A stretch of DNA of 64,000 nucleotides. Origin: Lachnospiraceae bacterium (GTDB lineage: Bacteria > Bacillota > Clostridia > Lachnospirales > Lachnospiraceae). Numbering within the stretch: the first letter of the stretch is position 1; every line of letters begins with the position of its first letter. Under the pieces are notes generated by a model. The model had not been told where the DNA came from. It searched no databases and saw only the letters and a program-made list of their open reading frames with translations. The position numbers were made by a program, and so were the translations under genes. Of the stretch, positions 62,302 to 64,000 are shown in pieces. The DNA is taken from the NCBI GenBank assembly GCA_022483465.1, contig JAKVNF010000003.1, positions 1 to 64,000 on the forward strand. Reading direction: 5' to 3'.

Positions 62302-63570
62302 ATGGAAGAAAAAACCGTACGCGTCCTGCACGTCCTCGGCCGCCTGAACATGGGCGGCGCCGAGTCCCGCATCATGGACCTCTACCGGAATATCGACCGG
62401 AGCAAAGTCCAGTTCGACTTTCTGGTCCACACAAAGGCAGAGGGTGGGGACGACTCCAGCGAGGCATTGCTCCAGCGCCGCGCCCCGGAGGACTACGACA
62501 GCGAGGTCCGATCCCTCGGCGGCAGGATCTACTGCCTGCCCCGCTTCACCGGGACGAACCTTTTGGAATACAAGAAGGCCTGCCGGGCCTTTTTTGCAGC
62601 CCACCACGACTTTGCCGCCGTGGAGGGCCACATGACCAGCATGGCGGGGGTCTACCTGCCGATCGCGAAGAAAGCCGGGGCTTTGGTGACCATCGCCCAC
62701 GCAAGGAGCGCCGGCGTGGACCCGGGGATCCGGGGTCTTGCGACGAAGCTCTTTCGCAGGAACCTCGCCGCCCGGTGCGACGTCTGTTTTTCCTGCTCCG
62801 GGGCCGCCTCCCTGGCGGTCTTCGGAAAAGAGGCTGTGGATGCGGGCCGGGTGATTCAGGTGCCCAACGCGATTGAGCTTTCCGACTTTGCCTTTGACCC
62901 TGCGGCAAGAAAGAGGATCCGGGCGGAGTTTGGAATCCCCGAGCATGCGATCCTTCTTGGGCACGTCGGCCGGTTCGACGCGATGAAAAACCAGGCTTAC
63001 ATTGCCAAACTCTGCGCGCGGGTCCGGAGAGAGCACCCGGAGCGCCCCCTCTATGCCCTCTTTGCGGGGCAGGGACCGCTCCTGGAGGATGTCCGGGCGG
63101 CGTTTGCATCGGCCGGCATGGAGAAGACTGCCTTTTTCCCCGGCCGCTGCGACCGGGGAAGAACCAGGGACTTCTACCAGGCCTTTGACCTCTTTGTCTT
63201 TCCCTCCCTCTACGAGGGCCTTCCCGGCACGATGCTGGAGGCCCAGGCGGCGGGGCTTTGCTGCCTCATGTCTGACCAAATCACGGACGAGGTGCGCCTG
63301 ACACCCGGCGTACAGCGCCTCTCCCTGGAGGACGAGTCCGCCTGGACTGACGCCATCGGGAATCTTGTGATCCCGGATGACGCAGGGCGCAGTGCCCGCT
63401 CGAGGGAAAATCGCCTTGCCCTTGCAGGGGCCGGGTATGACGCGGCAGGCGCCGCGAAGACGCTGCAGGACTTCTACCTTGCCTGCGAAAGGAGCGATAT
63501 CGATGTGCGGAATCTGCGGCTTTCTTTCAAAGCAGCCGATGGAGCGGGAGGAGCTGGAGAGGCTCAATGA
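62302..63570 (+). CDS. GT4 glycosyltransferase (EpsF-like)
   Basis: 422 residues. VRVLHVLGRLNMGGAESRIM and VEGHMTSMAGVYLPIAKKAG at the N-terminus and PSLYEGLPGTMLEAQAAGLC at the C-terminus match the EpsF-type exopolysaccharide transferases. The C-terminal 25 residues overlap the next gene in another frame. Starts 8 bases after the deacetylase-like gene. Confidence 0.88.
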   Translation: MEEKTVRVLHVLGRLNMGGAESRIMDLYRNIDRSKVQFDFLVHTKAEGGDDSSEALLQRRAPEDYDSEVRSLGGRIYCLPRFTGTNLLEYKKACRAFFAAHHDFAAVEGHMTSMAGVYLPIAKKAGALVTIAHARSAGVDPGIRGLATKLFRRNLAARCDVCFSCSGAASLAVFGKEAVDAGRVIQVPNAIELSDFAFDPAARKRIRAEFGIPEHAILLGHVGRFDAMKNQAYIAKLCARVRREHPERPLYALFAGQGPLLEDVRAAFASAGMEKTAFFPGRCDRGRTRDFYQAFDLFVFPSLYEGLPGTMLEAQAAGLCCLMSDQITDEVRLTPGVQRLSLEDESAWTDAIGNLVIPDDAGRSARSRENRLALAGAGYDAAGAAKTLQDFYLACERSDIDVRNLRLSFKAADGAGGAGEAQ

Positions 63571-64000
63571 CCTGATGACCTACCGCGGCCCCAACGACGC
63601 GGGGGCCAAGATCTGGGACGCGGGAGAGGGGTGGACCCTCGGCCTTGCCCAGAGACGCCTCGCGATCCTGGACCTCTCCCCCAGGGGCCATCAGCCGATG
63701 ACCGCGGCGGACGGCAGGGTGACCATTGTCTACAACGGGGAGATCTACAACTACCGGGAGCTTCGGAGTGAGCTCCCGGACTACCCCTTTCAGAGCACCT
63801 GCGACACCGAGGTGATCCTGGCCGCCTACGAGAAGTGGGGGATCGAGTGCATCTCCCGCTTCAACGGCATGTTTGCGTTTGCCCTCTACGACCGGGATCA
63901 GAAGACCCTGTACCTGGTCCGGGACCGGCTGGGGCAAAAGCCCCTCTACTACTGGAAACAGGACCAGGGCGGGATCCTCTTTGCCTCGGACCTGAAGGTC
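63503..64000 (+). CDS. asnB: Asparagine synthase-like glutamine amidotransferase (cut by window end)
   Basis: The first 166 residues are present. The N-terminal Cys2 (MCGICGF) is the glutaminase nucleophile; YRGPNDAGAK, RLAILDLSPRGHQPM, VYNGEIYNYRELR and NGMFAFALYD follow as in AsnB class II amidotransferases. GGAG lies 8 bases before ATG 63503. In glycan loci AsnB homologues such as WbpS amidate uronic acids; the UDP-sugar dehydrogenase in the same locus makes that reading likely. Plain asparagine synthase is the alternative; the synthetase domain lies beyond the window. Confidence 0.88.
   Translation, partial: MCGICGFLSKQPMEREELERLNDLMTYRGPNDAGAKIWDAGEGWTLGLAQRRLAILDLSPRGHQPMTAADGRVTIVYNGEIYNYRELRSELPDYPFQSTCDTEVILAAYEKWGIECISRFNGMFAFALYDRDQKTLYLVRDRLGQKPLYYWKQDQGGILFASDLKV

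Noticed and set aside
1-64000. tRNA and rRNA genes
   Set aside because: None was recognised by eye on either strand; a covariance-model search would be needed to exclude small RNAs.

Overview
The window looks like a chromosome segment of a Gram-positive anaerobe of the class Clostridia, most likely Lachnospiraceae-like. This rests on strong AAGGAGG ribosome sites, sigma-A type promoters, and a SCIFF peptide/maturase pair typical of Clostridia. The right half is GC-rich, whereas several islands in the left half are clearly AT-rich. The species cannot be named from sequence alone.

Region 1 (1-26 kb) is accessory DNA built from layered mobile elements. It opens with a prophage lysis end (holin, GH25 endolysin). 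The endolysin tail and the tail of a convergent Abi-type gene are then present as a diverged tandem copy. The Abi gene is split by a 2.9-kb IS30-like element that has 13-bp target duplications and three small accessory genes. A 9-kb block with four large serine recombinases follows, together with an AAA ATPase, an Xre regulator and a domain present three times in neighbouring genes. Two different DDE transposase genes come next, one carrying AT-hook motifs. An AT-rich candidate defence pair (Mrr-like nuclease plus a frameshifted HEPN-like gene) follows, and then an IS256-type remnant interrupted by an IS1634-like element.

Region 2 (25.2-32.9 kb) is a carbohydrate-use locus: a divergent AraC regulator with a palindromic operator candidate, a large glycosidase-like protein (GH129/DUF5696-like), a sugar ABC importer (binding lipoprotein and two permeases, no ATPase) and a Gfo/Idh/MocA oxidoreductase.

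Region 3 (33.3 kb to the end) is a long cell-surface polysaccharide or glycan locus. It starts with a promoter and leader hairpin, then a Wzz/CpsC-type protein and a CpsD-type tyrosine kinase. A 221-bp MITE-like element has replaced the last part of the kinase's tyrosine-rich tail. A SCIFF ranthipeptide, its radical SAM maturase and a cytidine deaminase lie between this regulatory pair and the assembly genes. The assembly genes comprise a PglK-like ABC flippase, acyltransferases, a WecE-like aminotransferase with a GNAT enzyme, a CapD/PglF-like dehydratase, a WbaP/PglC-type priming transferase, six soluble glycosyltransferases, two polytopic membrane proteins, an MBOAT/SGNH acylation pair, a UDP-sugar 6-dehydrogenase, a PLP enzyme with an ATP-grasp ligase, and an AsnB-like amidotransferase cut by the window end. 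Together they suggest a glycan carrying amino-deoxy sugar, uronic acid (possibly uronamide) and acyl groups.
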